From assembly GCA_023667165.1 (NCBI GenBank), contig JAMPAO010000066.1, forward strand, positions 1 through 15,141: DNA of 15,141 nt, read 5' to 3'. The notes under the pieces were generated by a model. It was not told where the DNA came from. It saw only the letters and a list, made by a program, of their open reading frames with translations, and did not search any database. Positions 8,159-14,631 of this stretch are shown here, piece by piece (position 1 is the stretch's first letter; each line of letters opens with the position of its first letter). The position numbers and the translations under genes are program-made. This DNA is from Ruminococcus sp. (GTDB lineage Bacteria > Bacillota > Clostridia > Oscillospirales > Ruminococcaceae).

Positions 8159-8986
8159 ATGCTGAATGAAACTTTAATACCAAAGCTCGGCGTTGTTACC
8201 GATATTCGTCAGGATACTCCCGATGTAAAGACCTTTCGCGTGGTAGGTACGGACGGCAAGAAGCTGTTTGAGCATATACCGGGTCAGTGCGCTATGCTTT
8301 CCGTCCCCGGAGTGGGCGAGGGAATGTTTTCCATAACCTCCTCCCCCACAAACCGCGAATTTATGGAATTTTCCATAAAAAAATGCGGCTGCCTCACAAC
8401 ATGGCTCCATATGATGGACGCAGGTCAGCAGATAACAGTCAGAGGACCTTACGGCAACGGTTTCCCCGTCGACACTGCTTTCAAGGGCAAGGATCTGCTT
8501 TTTGTGGCGGGCGGTATCGGTCTTGCACCTCTGCGCTCCGTTATCAATTATGTAAGAGATAAGCGTTCGGATTACGGCAGCGTGCAGATCGTTTACGGCT
8601 CCCGTTCCATGGACGATCTTGTGGATTACAAGGAAATAATCGACGAATGGATGACCGACGACGGCATTGAGGTAAACCTTACCATTGACCGCGAGCAGGA
8701 GGGCTGGGACGGTCACGTGGGATTTGTACCCAACTATGTAAAAGAACTGAATCCCGATCTGAGCAAAACCGTGGTGATGTGCGGACCTCCCATAATGATC
8801 AAATTTACCCTTGCGGGTCTTAAAGAGCTGGGTTTCAAGGAAACTCAGGTGTTTACCACAATGGAGCTTCGCATGAAGTGCGCTGTGGGCAAATGCGGAA
8901 GATGCAACATCGGAAACAAGTATGTATGCAAAGACGGACCCGTTTTCAGATTTGATCAGCTGGACGAGCTGCCTAACGAATATTGA
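8159..8986 (+). CDS. flxA: FAD/NAD(P)H-binding oxidoreductase subunit (FlxA-like electron entry)
   Basis: A 275-residue ferredoxin-NADP reductase-fold protein, like the sulfhydrogenase gamma, AsrB and dihydroorotate-dehydrogenase electron-transfer subunits. The FAD-binding part includes PGQCAMLSVPG and GMFSITS. The NAD(P)-binding part has GGIGLAP (118-124) followed by Arg126. A C-terminal cysteine cluster (Cys241, 246, 249, 257; C-X4-CXXC-X7-C) matches the [2Fe-2S] site of this family. It should oxidise NADH (or NADPH) in the cytosol and feed the two dicluster subunits encoded before it. GAGGAG at the end of the preceding gene serves as ribosome binding site. Among possible donors to the Hdr complex (H2, formate, F420H2, NAD(P)H), this gene is the reason to choose a pyridine nucleotide. 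NADH versus NADPH is not resolved. Confidence 0.87.
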   Translation: MLNETLIPKLGVVTDIRQDTPDVKTFRVVGTDGKKLFEHIPGQCAMLSVPGVGEGMFSITSSPTNREFMEFSIKKCGCLTTWLHMMDAGQQITVRGPYGNGFPVDTAFKGKDLLFVAGGIGLAPLRSVINYVRDKRSDYGSVQIVYGSRSMDDLVDYKEIIDEWMTDDGIEVNLTIDREQEGWDGHVGFVPNYVKELNPDLSKTVVMCGPPIMIKFTLAGLKELGFKETQVFTTMELRMKCAVGKCGRCNIGNKYVCKDGPVFRFDQLDELPNEY

Positions 8987-8989
8987 TTT

Positions 8990-8995
8990 AAGGAG
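8990..8995 (+). promoter_or_regulatory. Ribosome binding site that sets the frdB start at 9007
   Basis: AAGGAG ends 11 bases before the ATG at 9007. An in-frame GTG at 8995 overlaps this site itself and so cannot use it, which is why I start the next gene at 9007 rather than 8995. Confidence 0.7.
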
Positions 8996-9006
8996 TGAAT
9001 TTCAAG

Positions 9007-9681
9007 ATGGAAAATATGGTAAACATTTATCTGTTCGGCAAGCAGTACTCCGTTCCTGCAAGCCTTACAATTATGAAAGCTATGGAATATGCCGGCTACA
9101 AGCTGGTAAGAGGCTGCGGCTGCCGCAACGGATTCTGCGGTGCCTGCGCTACTATCTACAGGATCAAGGGCGATCCGGAGCTGAAAACCTGCCTTGCCTG
9201 CCAGACGCAGGTTCAGGAGGATATGTATATCGCCACCCTGCCCTTCTTCCCCTTGGTAAAGCAGGTATACGACATAAACACCGTTTCAACGACTCAGGCT
9301 GTTATGATGCAGCTTTATCCCGAAATTTACTCCTGCGTCGGCTGCAATGCCTGTACCAAGGCATGCACCCAGAAGCTCAACGTAATGCAGTATATAGCCT
9401 ATGCTCAGAGAGGCGAATTTGACAAATGCGCTGACGAATCCTTTGACTGCGTAATGTGCGGCGTATGCTCCGCAAGATGCCCCGCAGGTATCTCACACCC
9501 CCAGGTCGCTATGCTTGCAAGACGTATCAACGGCAAGTATCTTCAGCCTAAAACTCAGCACCTTGAGAACAGGGTCAGGGAGATACATAACGGCGATTTC
9601 AAGGAGTTCCTCGACACTCTTATGGCAGAGTCCAACGATCAGCTCCGCGAGCGTTACAATAACAGAGATATCGAAAAGTAA
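9007..9681 (+). CDS. frdB: Fumarate reductase/succinate dehydrogenase-type iron-sulfur subunit
   Basis: A 224-residue soluble protein with the two-domain plan of FrdB/SdhB. The N-terminal plant-ferredoxin-like [2Fe-2S] domain has Cys37, Cys39, Cys44 and Cys47 (GCGCRNGFCGAC), with Cys62 and Cys65 behind them. The C-terminal helical dicluster domain has Cys110, 113, 116, 120 and Cys148, 151, 154, 158. Quinone-linked FrdB/SdhB proteins lose one cysteine in the second motif and form a [3Fe-4S] cluster next to the quinone; here both motifs are complete, predicting two [4Fe-4S] clusters. Methanogen thiol:fumarate reductase TfrB has a related N-terminal half but carries a fused CCG domain that is absent here; hdrB upstream supplies it as a separate protein. 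No frdC/frdD-like membrane anchor follows. It should connect the Hdr complex to the flavoprotein encoded next. Confidence 0.83.
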   Translation: MENMVNIYLFGKQYSVPASLTIMKAMEYAGYKLVRGCGCRNGFCGACATIYRIKGDPELKTCLACQTQVQEDMYIATLPFFPLVKQVYDINTVSTTQAVMMQLYPEIYSCVGCNACTKACTQKLNVMQYIAYAQRGEFDKCADESFDCVMCGVCSARCPAGISHPQVAMLARRINGKYLQPKTQHLENRVREIHNGDFKEFLDTLMAESNDQLRERYNNRDIEK

Positions 9682-9697
9682 AAGGGAGGCAGCATAA

Positions 9698-11299
9698 ATG
9701 TATACAAATGAAGAAATGCTTGCTTCGATCAAAAAGGTCGAAGCCAACAGAGCTGCAAACGCAGCATACGAGCCGGACAGAATGACTGCTGAGCAGAAAG
9801 AAGAGATCCTTGCAACATACCACCCCGATCACATCGAATCGGAGTTTGCGACGCTGAGGATAGGTCCCAACAAGGGAGAAAAGGTACCTCACGAGCTGGC
9901 GGCTCTCCTTGAGGCAAACAGCCGTATAGACCCTGCGAAGATCGACCTGGAAAATCCCAAATACGACGTTGACGTTTTAGTCATCGGAGGAGGCGGCGCA
10001 GGTTCGTCTGCCGCAATAGAGGCTCACAACGGCGGCGCAAACGTCATGATAGTTACAAAGCTGCGTATCGGCGACGCCAATACCATGATGGCTGAGGGCG
10101 GCATACAGGCTGCCGACAAACCCAACGACTCCCCCGCTATCCACTATATAGACGCTTACGGCGGCGGTCACTTCGCAGCAAAGCATGAGCTTGTATGCAA
10201 GCTGGTAAACGAAGCACCCGACGCCATCAAGTGGCTCAACGAGCTGGGCGTGGAATTTGATAAAATGCCCGACGGCACAATGGTCACCACCCACGGCGGC
10301 GGAACCTCCCGCAAGAGAATGCATGCCTGCAAGGATTATTCCGGCGCAGAGATCATGAGGACGCTCCGCGATGAAGTGCTTAACCGTCAGATCCCCGTTA
10401 TCGACTTCACCGCCGCTGTTGAGATCGTTCTTGACGATCAGGGCAGAGCCGCAGGCGCAGTGCTGATGAATATGGAAACGGGCGAGCTTATGGTTGCAAG
10501 GGCAAAAACCGTTGTAATCGCAACCGGCGGCGCAGGCCGTCTGCATTATCAGGGTTTCCCCACCTCCAACCATTACGGCGCAACGGCTGACGGTCTGGTG
10601 CTTGCTTACCGTGCGGGTGCAAAACTCCTTTATGCCGATTCTCTCCAGTATCACCCCACCGGCGCCGCATTCCCCGAGCAGATATTCGGCGCACTGGTAA
10701 CGGAAAAGGTACGTTCACTGGGAGCAAAGCTGGTAAACTGCGACGGCGAGGTATTTATGCACCCGCTGGAAACCCGCGACGTCTGCGCTTCCTCGATCAT
10801 CAGAGAATGCAAGGCAAGAGGAAAGGGTATCAGCACGGGAGACGGTCAGGGCGTATGGCTGGACACTCCCATGATCGAGCTGAAAAACGGCGAGGGAACG
10901 ATCGAAAAGAGGATCCCCGCAATGCTCAGAATGTTTATGGAATACGGGATAGATATCCGCAAGGAGCCTATTATCGTTTATCCTACACTCCACTATCAGA
11001 ACGGCGGTATAGATATTTCCGACGACGGTATGAGCGACATTGAAAATCTCTATGTTGCGGGCGAGGCTGTAGGCGGTATCCACGGCAGAAACAGGCTTAT
11101 GGGCAACTCTCTGCTTGACGTCATCGTATTCGGCAGAAACGCGGGAAAGAGCGTTGCAGCTAAATTCAAGACCGTTACCCCAGGCAAGCTGACTCTTGAG
11201 CACGTAAACAGATTTGCTGAAGAAATGAAAAATGCGGGTATCACTACCGATGTTGTTTCTCCCAAGCTGCTGCCCGATTATGCCAGAAAAGCAAATTAA
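9698..11299 (+). CDS. frdA: Fumarate reductase flavoprotein subunit (soluble type)
   Basis: A 533-residue FAD-dependent fumarate reductase/succinate dehydrogenase flavoprotein. The dinucleotide motif GGGGAGSSAA begins at residue 97, so about 92 residues precede the usual start of this fold: a charged, probably helical extension. The active site is intact by comparison with soluble fumarate reductases such as Shewanella FccA: the proton relay Glu336, Arg339 (VTEKVR) and Arg360 (ETRD) has the same spacing as Glu378, Arg381 and Arg402. His319 (YHPTG), His432 (HYQNGG) and Arg466 (GRNRLMGN) provide substrate contacts. There is no twin-arginine or Sec signal, so it acts in the cytosol. A GGGAGG ribosome binding site lies in the 16-base gap after frdB. 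L-aspartate oxidase is disfavoured because no NAD-biosynthesis genes are nearby and an iron-sulfur partner precedes it. The direction, fumarate to succinate, is inferred from the fermentative context. Confidence 0.88.
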   Translation: MYTNEEMLASIKKVEANRAANAAYEPDRMTAEQKEEILATYHPDHIESEFATLRIGPNKGEKVPHELAALLEANSRIDPAKIDLENPKYDVDVLVIGGGGAGSSAAIEAHNGGANVMIVTKLRIGDANTMMAEGGIQAADKPNDSPAIHYIDAYGGGHFAAKHELVCKLVNEAPDAIKWLNELGVEFDKMPDGTMVTTHGGGTSRKRMHACKDYSGAEIMRTLRDEVLNRQIPVIDFTAAVEIVLDDQGRAAGAVLMNMETGELMVARAKTVVIATGGAGRLHYQGFPTSNHYGATADGLVLAYRAGAKLLYADSLQYHPTGAAFPEQIFGALVTEKVRSLGAKLVNCDGEVFMHPLETRDVCASSIIRECKARGKGISTGDGQGVWLDTPMIELKNGEGTIEKRIPAMLRMFMEYGIDIRKEPIIVYPTLHYQNGGIDISDDGMSDIENLYVAGEAVGGIHGRNRLMGNSLLDVIVFGRNAGKSVAAKFKTVTPGKLTLEHVNRFAEEMKNAGITTDVVSPKLLPDYARKAN

Positions 11300-11360
11300 C
11301 AAAAGGTAAAATAAATGTTAAAATTTATGATTACCTATATAAATTCTTGTAATTTTATAG

Positions 11361-11366
11361 TATAAT
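11361..11366 (+). promoter_or_regulatory. Candidate -10 box upstream of the transporter
   Basis: A perfect TATAAT lies in the very A+T-rich stretch after frdA. I see no good -35 hexamer at 16-18 bases; TTACCT (11331-11336) is too far. If real, transcripts would start near 11373 and carry the hairpin at 11380-11409 at their 5' end. It could equally be chance in A+T-rich DNA. Confidence 0.35.
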
Positions 11367-11379
11367 TTAATCAGTACAG

Positions 11380-11409
11380 GTAAACCCCCGCATTAAAGCG
11401 GGGGTTTAC
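11380..11409 (+). terminator. Perfect 12-bp hairpin after the fumarate reductase operon
   Basis: GTAAACCCCCGC (11380-11391) pairs perfectly with GCGGGGGTTTAC (11398-11409) around the loop ATTAAA. It lies 80 bases after the frdA stop and 90 before the transporter start. There is no U-run on the 3' side in either direction, so it is an atypical intrinsic terminator; a leaky terminator, an RNA-stability element or a 5'-leader hairpin of the transporter mRNA are alternatives. Confidence 0.6.
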
Positions 11410-11456
11410 AGCGTGTGATATGGGATAGTCTGATTTGAGCATGATCAAACATTGTG

Positions 11457-11468
11457 TTCTGATCAGAA
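11457..11468. promoter_or_regulatory. 12-base perfect palindrome, candidate operator
   Basis: TTCTGATCAGAA is a perfect palindrome 16 bases upstream of the transporter's ribosome binding site (GGAGGA, 11485-11490). A short TTTGA/TCAAA inverted repeat lies just before it (about 11433-11449). Position and symmetry suggest a repressor site or RNA structure near the start of the transporter; no known motif is recognised. Confidence 0.3.
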
Positions 11469-11499
11469 TGTCCTAAATGAATTTGGAGGATTGAGCTTT

Positions 11500-12768
11500 A
11501 TGAATTTGTTCAACGGGGTAATATCTATTACGGGTATCACCTTCCTGATGTTTTTTATCTTCATAGTTGCAGGTCTGGGATACCTTTTGGGGCGCGTCAC
11601 CGTAAAAGGCATTTCGCTGGGTACGGCAGGCGTGTTCATTGTTGCCCTGCTTATGGGTGCGCTGTTCTTCGGAAGCCTTGACAGTACAGTAACAATGACT
11701 GTTGCGGGCACAAAGATATCCTTTGCAAAAAATGCCCTGAAAATAATAGAAAACCTCGGACTGATAATGTTTGTGACATCTGTGGGATTTATTGCGGGAC
11801 CCAACTTTTTTTCAAGCCTTAAGAAAAATTTCAAGTCCTACGCCCTGCTTTCGCTGATAATCATAGTACTCGGAGGCTTAACGACTATCCTTGTGATAAA
11901 GGTGTTTGGCTGCGGCACGGCAATGGCGGTGGGACTGCTTTCGGGAGCGCTTACGTCAACCCCTGCGTTTTCTGCGGCAAAGGACACATTAAGCACGGTT
12001 TATGCGGATAATCCCGGAGCCGCCTCCGCTTTTGAAGATATCGTTACCGTAGGTCACGGAATCGCCTATCTTTTCGGAGTTATCGGCGTTGTACTCTTTG
12101 TGCAGATAGTTCCTAAGCTCCTCCATGCGGATATCGAGGAAGAGCGCAAAAGGATAACCGCCGTTGACACGGGCGACGACAAGCTGGCGGACAAAAAGCT
12201 GTTCAGCATTGACGGATTCGGTCTTGCACCCTTTGCAATAGCCGTTATGGTAGGCGTATTCGTAGGCGGAATAAAGATACCTATGGGTTCATCAAGTTTT
12301 TCACTGGGAACTACGGGCGGCTGCCTCCTCTCCTCTCTTGTAATATCCCACTTCGGACATTTCGGTCCCATTTATATGCGCCCCGAAAAAAGAATGCTGG
12401 AGATATTCCGTGAATTCGGTCTTATGGCGTTCCTTATCGGCGCAGGCATTCCCGGCGGCGCAAGTTTTGTTGAGTATTTCCAGCCGGCATATTTCGTATA
12501 CGGCGCGCTTATGACCCTTGTACCCATGATAGTGGGATTTATCATTGCAAAGTACGTTATCAAGCTGCCCCTGTTCAATAATCTGGGCGGTATCACCGGA
12601 GGAATGACCTCAACTCCCGCTTTGGGAACTCTCATAAACGTTGCCAAGACGGACAACGTAGCCTCCGCATATGCGGCGGCTTACCCCATAGCTCTCATTG
12701 CGGTAGTGCTTGTTTCGCAGTTCATAATAGTATTCTTCCCCGACTCTCTTTCGGTAATAGGAATGTGA
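11500..12768 (+). CDS. AspT/YidE-family (AAEx) transporter, probable succinate or C4-dicarboxylate exporter
   Basis: A 422-residue, highly hydrophobic membrane protein with two homologous halves typical of the aspartate:alanine exchanger family. GLIMFVTSVGFIAG (from residue ~87) is echoed by GLMAFLIGAGIPGG (from residue 307), and GLLSGALTSTPAFSA (from 145) by GGITGGMTSTPALG (from 363). The family includes AspT and the Corynebacterium glutamicum succinate exporter SucE1, which are about 540 residues with cytoplasmic RCK/TrkA-C domains between the halves. Here the halves are joined by a short charged linker of roughly 35 residues, so those domains are missing. I chose the ATG at 11500 because GGAGGA lies 9 bases before it; an in-frame ATG at 11452 has no such site. 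Placement right after the succinate-forming operon suggests succinate export, but substrate is inferred and aspartate/alanine exchange is possible. Confidence 0.8.
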   Translation: MNLFNGVISITGITFLMFFIFIVAGLGYLLGRVTVKGISLGTAGVFIVALLMGALFFGSLDSTVTMTVAGTKISFAKNALKIIENLGLIMFVTSVGFIAGPNFFSSLKKNFKSYALLSLIIIVLGGLTTILVIKVFGCGTAMAVGLLSGALTSTPAFSAAKDTLSTVYADNPGAASAFEDIVTVGHGIAYLFGVIGVVLFVQIVPKLLHADIEEERKRITAVDTGDDKLADKKLFSIDGFGLAPFAIAVMVGVFVGGIKIPMGSSSFSLGTTGGCLLSSLVISHFGHFGPIYMRPEKRMLEIFREFGLMAFLIGAGIPGGASFVEYFQPAYFVYGALMTLVPMIVGFIIAKYVIKLPLFNNLGGITGGMTSTPALGTLINVAKTDNVASAYAAAYPIALIAVVLVSQFIIVFFPDSLSVIGM

Positions 12769-12769
12769 C

Positions 12770-12808
12770 AAAAATCCCTCCTGTGGGTAGCTCGCAGGAG
12801 GGATTTTT
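12770..12808 (+). terminator. Rho-independent terminator after the transporter
   Basis: AAAAATCCCTCCTG (12770-12783) pairs perfectly with CAGGAGGGATTTTT (12795-12808) around an 11-base loop, giving a 14-bp stem ending in a T-run. It begins right after the transporter stop codon. The A-run on the other side makes it potentially bidirectional. Confidence 0.9.
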
Positions 12809-12972
12809 AGATAGGCAGAGGAGTGAATATACCGACAGCATTTCTTAGACTTTGTTTTTGATAAAAATCTTGGAATGTGCTTAAAAGTTTTGTAAAATTT
12901 TTGTGAACAAAGGCAATACAATAACAGTAATATTTGCCCGCTGTCTGACTTTGTGAAAATGTTTTATACAAG
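12809..12972. other. Gene-free A+T-rich spacer
   Basis: No convincing coding frame, RNA gene or repeat is visible between the two hairpins at 12770-12808 and 12973-13011. This spacer separates the converging + strand metabolic genes from the - strand toxin/immunity genes and coincides with the shift to more A+T-rich sequence. Confidence 0.5.
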
Positions 12973-13011
12973 TAATGCCGCAGATGACATATACGATCAT
13001 CTGCGGCATTA
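12973..13011 (-). terminator. Perfect 15-bp hairpin, probable terminator of the immunity gene
   Basis: TAATGCCGCAGATGA (12973-12987) pairs perfectly with TCATCTGCGGCATTA (12997-13011) around a 9-base loop. It lies 28 bases past the stop codon of the - strand gene at 13040-14419. The U-run on the - strand side is weak, so termination efficiency is uncertain. Confidence 0.6.
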
Positions 13012-13039
13012 ATACAAATCCCTCATTGAATTATGGGGA

Positions 13040-14419
13040 TCAGTCATACATCTCCGGTTCGTAAATCTTAAAATCATCCGATACCTCGAACCGCTTCGGT
13101 ATCTCCTCCGCCAACTTTTTACGCACACCTGCCATGATCCGGCCAAACACTTCAAATCCAAAATCGTTATTATAAGGACACTGCTCCCATGCGCAGTTGC
13201 ATATGCACCTGAGCAAATGAGAAGCGGTATTTTCAATGGAGAAAATATTGCAGCTGCTGTCCTGCAGGTTAATATCCATTTCCTCATCGTCGTAATAATA
13301 TTCAAAGGACAGCGGTTCTATGGGCTTACGAGCGTTTTCCAATGCTTTGAGCATATCCTCACTGCAAGATTCCACGCACTCATTGACTGCTTTTGTCAGT
13401 TCCTCGGATTTCCCCTCCGGCAAAAAATCAAAGCATAAATAAACGGGAATCTTTTCCTTGCCGGAATTAACATACACAGACCCAAGTCTGCCGCCCCGGT
13501 AAGTCACCTCAATATCCTTTGCCGTATCACAGTTACCAATATCGTAAACCTTATACCTGTTGGCACTGTTTGTTATCATACTGCCGAAATGCTCAATTGT
13601 AAGGCTTTCATCGGAACTCTGTCCAAGAACGCCCACCGCAAAAACGCCGTCCTCGTGAGTCATTGGTATTATTAATTTTTCCGCAGTACATTTCTCTCTG
13701 TTAAATGTTGGTATTTCTTCGGCAGGCGCTGTTATTTCCGCCTCTATCTTCTCATTCGGTGCAAAGGTTTCGCTGTCATATACCTCTTCAAACTTAAACC
13801 CCGTAAGTTTATTATCCTCAATAAGCCGAACAAATTCCTCAAGAACAAATATGTCGTAGGCTTCACATAAAGTTACCGCCTCGCCCGTTATCTTATTAAA
13901 ACCTGATTGTTTGAGTCTGAAAACAGGGTAACTCTTTACTATATCCTTAAAACAATACTTAACTATATTTGAAAAAACAAGGTCATATGTGCCGTCAACA
14001 AACGGAGAATCAATCGGATGGGGAGAAAAAATCAATTTGTCAATATCAAGAGCGTCCTTTAATTCTATGTACTTGGTTGGTATAAATGAATAATATTTAT
14101 TACCGTGTTCATCTGTACTCTCTAAAGGAAGAGTACAGATGAAATCATTGTATTGGGATCGTATAATATTTTTGGCACGTTCATTTGCCACCTTAAATTT
14201 TATCAAATCTGTATCCATTAAATCAGCTAATGGGTACTGCATGAACTCCTTGTGACAAAAGTCAAATTTAAAAGGTATACTGCCATTAAATTTATTTTCT
14301 TCAGCCAACAATAATTTATCTACGTCTAATTGTGTCATTGAGTCATCATCCAAATAGACCGGCGACCTATATCCCTTGCAGCATTTTATTTTATAAACTT
14401 TCATAAAATTTACAGGCAT
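13040..14419 (-). CDS. Putative immunity protein, Imm11/DUF1629-like N-terminal half plus unidentified C-terminal half
   Basis: A 459-residue acidic, soluble protein with no signal peptide or membrane segment. Residues ~1-215 resemble the Imm11 (MXAN_0049-type, DUF1629) immunity domain: a predicted beta-rich start, a middle IPTKYIELKDALDID segment, a PVFRLKQSG segment and the typical end LTGFKFEEVYD. After an acidic linker (~216-236, rich in Glu, Pro and Ala) comes a second ~220-residue domain I do not recognise, rich in acidic residues and with several cysteines (for example CICNCAWEQC). It lies downstream of, and in the same direction as, an AHH-nuclease toxin end, the standard immunity position. 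An in-frame TAG directly precedes the ATG at 14419, so the frame cannot extend; ATG 14404 is an alternative. Neither start has a clear ribosome binding site. The Imm11 assignment is by pattern memory, moderately sure. Confidence 0.65.
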   Translation of the reverse strand: MPVNFMKVYKIKCCKGYRSPVYLDDDSMTQLDVDKLLLAEENKFNGSIPFKFDFCHKEFMQYPLADLMDTDLIKFKVANERAKNIIRSQYNDFICTLPLESTDEHGNKYYSFIPTKYIELKDALDIDKLIFSPHPIDSPFVDGTYDLVFSNIVKYCFKDIVKSYPVFRLKQSGFNKITGEAVTLCEAYDIFVLEEFVRLIEDNKLTGFKFEEVYDSETFAPNEKIEAEITAPAEEIPTFNREKCTAEKLIIPMTHEDGVFAVGVLGQSSDESLTIEHFGSMITNSANRYKVYDIGNCDTAKDIEVTYRGGRLGSVYVNSGKEKIPVYLCFDFLPEGKSEELTKAVNECVESCSEDMLKALENARKPIEPLSFEYYYDDEEMDINLQDSSCNIFSIENTASHLLRCICNCAWEQCPYNNDFGFEVFGRIMAGVRKKLAEEIPKRFEVSDDFKIYEPEMYD

Positions 14420-14631
14420 CTAAACTATTTGATACTCATTTCAATATAATTTACATTATGAGTACAAATCTTTTATGAGTATTAAACACCTTTCTCCTTT
14501 CTTAAAATATTGTGTACAAAAGGACACATTTTTTGCACTGTTCTCATTTGCTCATAAAGCAAATAAGAACAGCGGTAACTATTGGTGAAAAATGACACCA
14601 TTATGCAATCAATTAAGAAATAAGGATTGGA
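14420..14631 (-). other. Toxin-immunity intergenic region with hairpin and short repeats
   Basis: This 212-base gap contains a 12-bp stem at 14540-14570 (one G-U pair in the - strand RNA, 7-base loop, no U-run). Two direct copies of TTATGAGTA (14456-14464, 14473-14481) and an inverted ATACTCAT (14432-14439) also occur. A good ribosome-binding-like AAGGAGAAAGG (- strand, about 14490-14500) lies about 70 bases too far from the immunity start. A 39-codon - strand frame (14482-14601) spans the region but has no ribosome binding site and is not called as a gene. Confidence 0.5.

Noticed and set aside
2555..8986. Methanogen or sulfate-reducer origin suggested by Hdr genes
   Set aside because: No hydrogenase, F420, DsrC or sulfate-reduction genes are present; Flx-Hdr sets also occur in fermentative Firmicutes, and the flanking fumarase, fumarate reductase and transporter fit those.
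9698..11299. L-aspartate oxidase or adenylylsulfate reductase as identity of the flavoprotein
   Set aside because: An FrdB-like partner directly precedes it, the Glu336/Arg339/Arg360 relay matches soluble fumarate reductases, and no NAD-biosynthesis or sulfur genes are nearby.
10715..11302. 195-codon - strand open frame
   Set aside because: Entirely antisense to the frdA coding sequence with its intact active-site motifs; translation resembles nothing.
11452..11499. Upstream ATG at 11452 as transporter start
   Set aside because: It would put the palindrome and the GGAGGA site inside the gene and add a polar leader; ATG 11500 has the ideal ribosome binding site.
14482..14601. 39-codon - strand frame between toxin and immunity genes
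   Set aside because: No ribosome binding site before its ATG, no recognisable domain, and the frame crosses a hairpin; noted only as part of the intergenic region.
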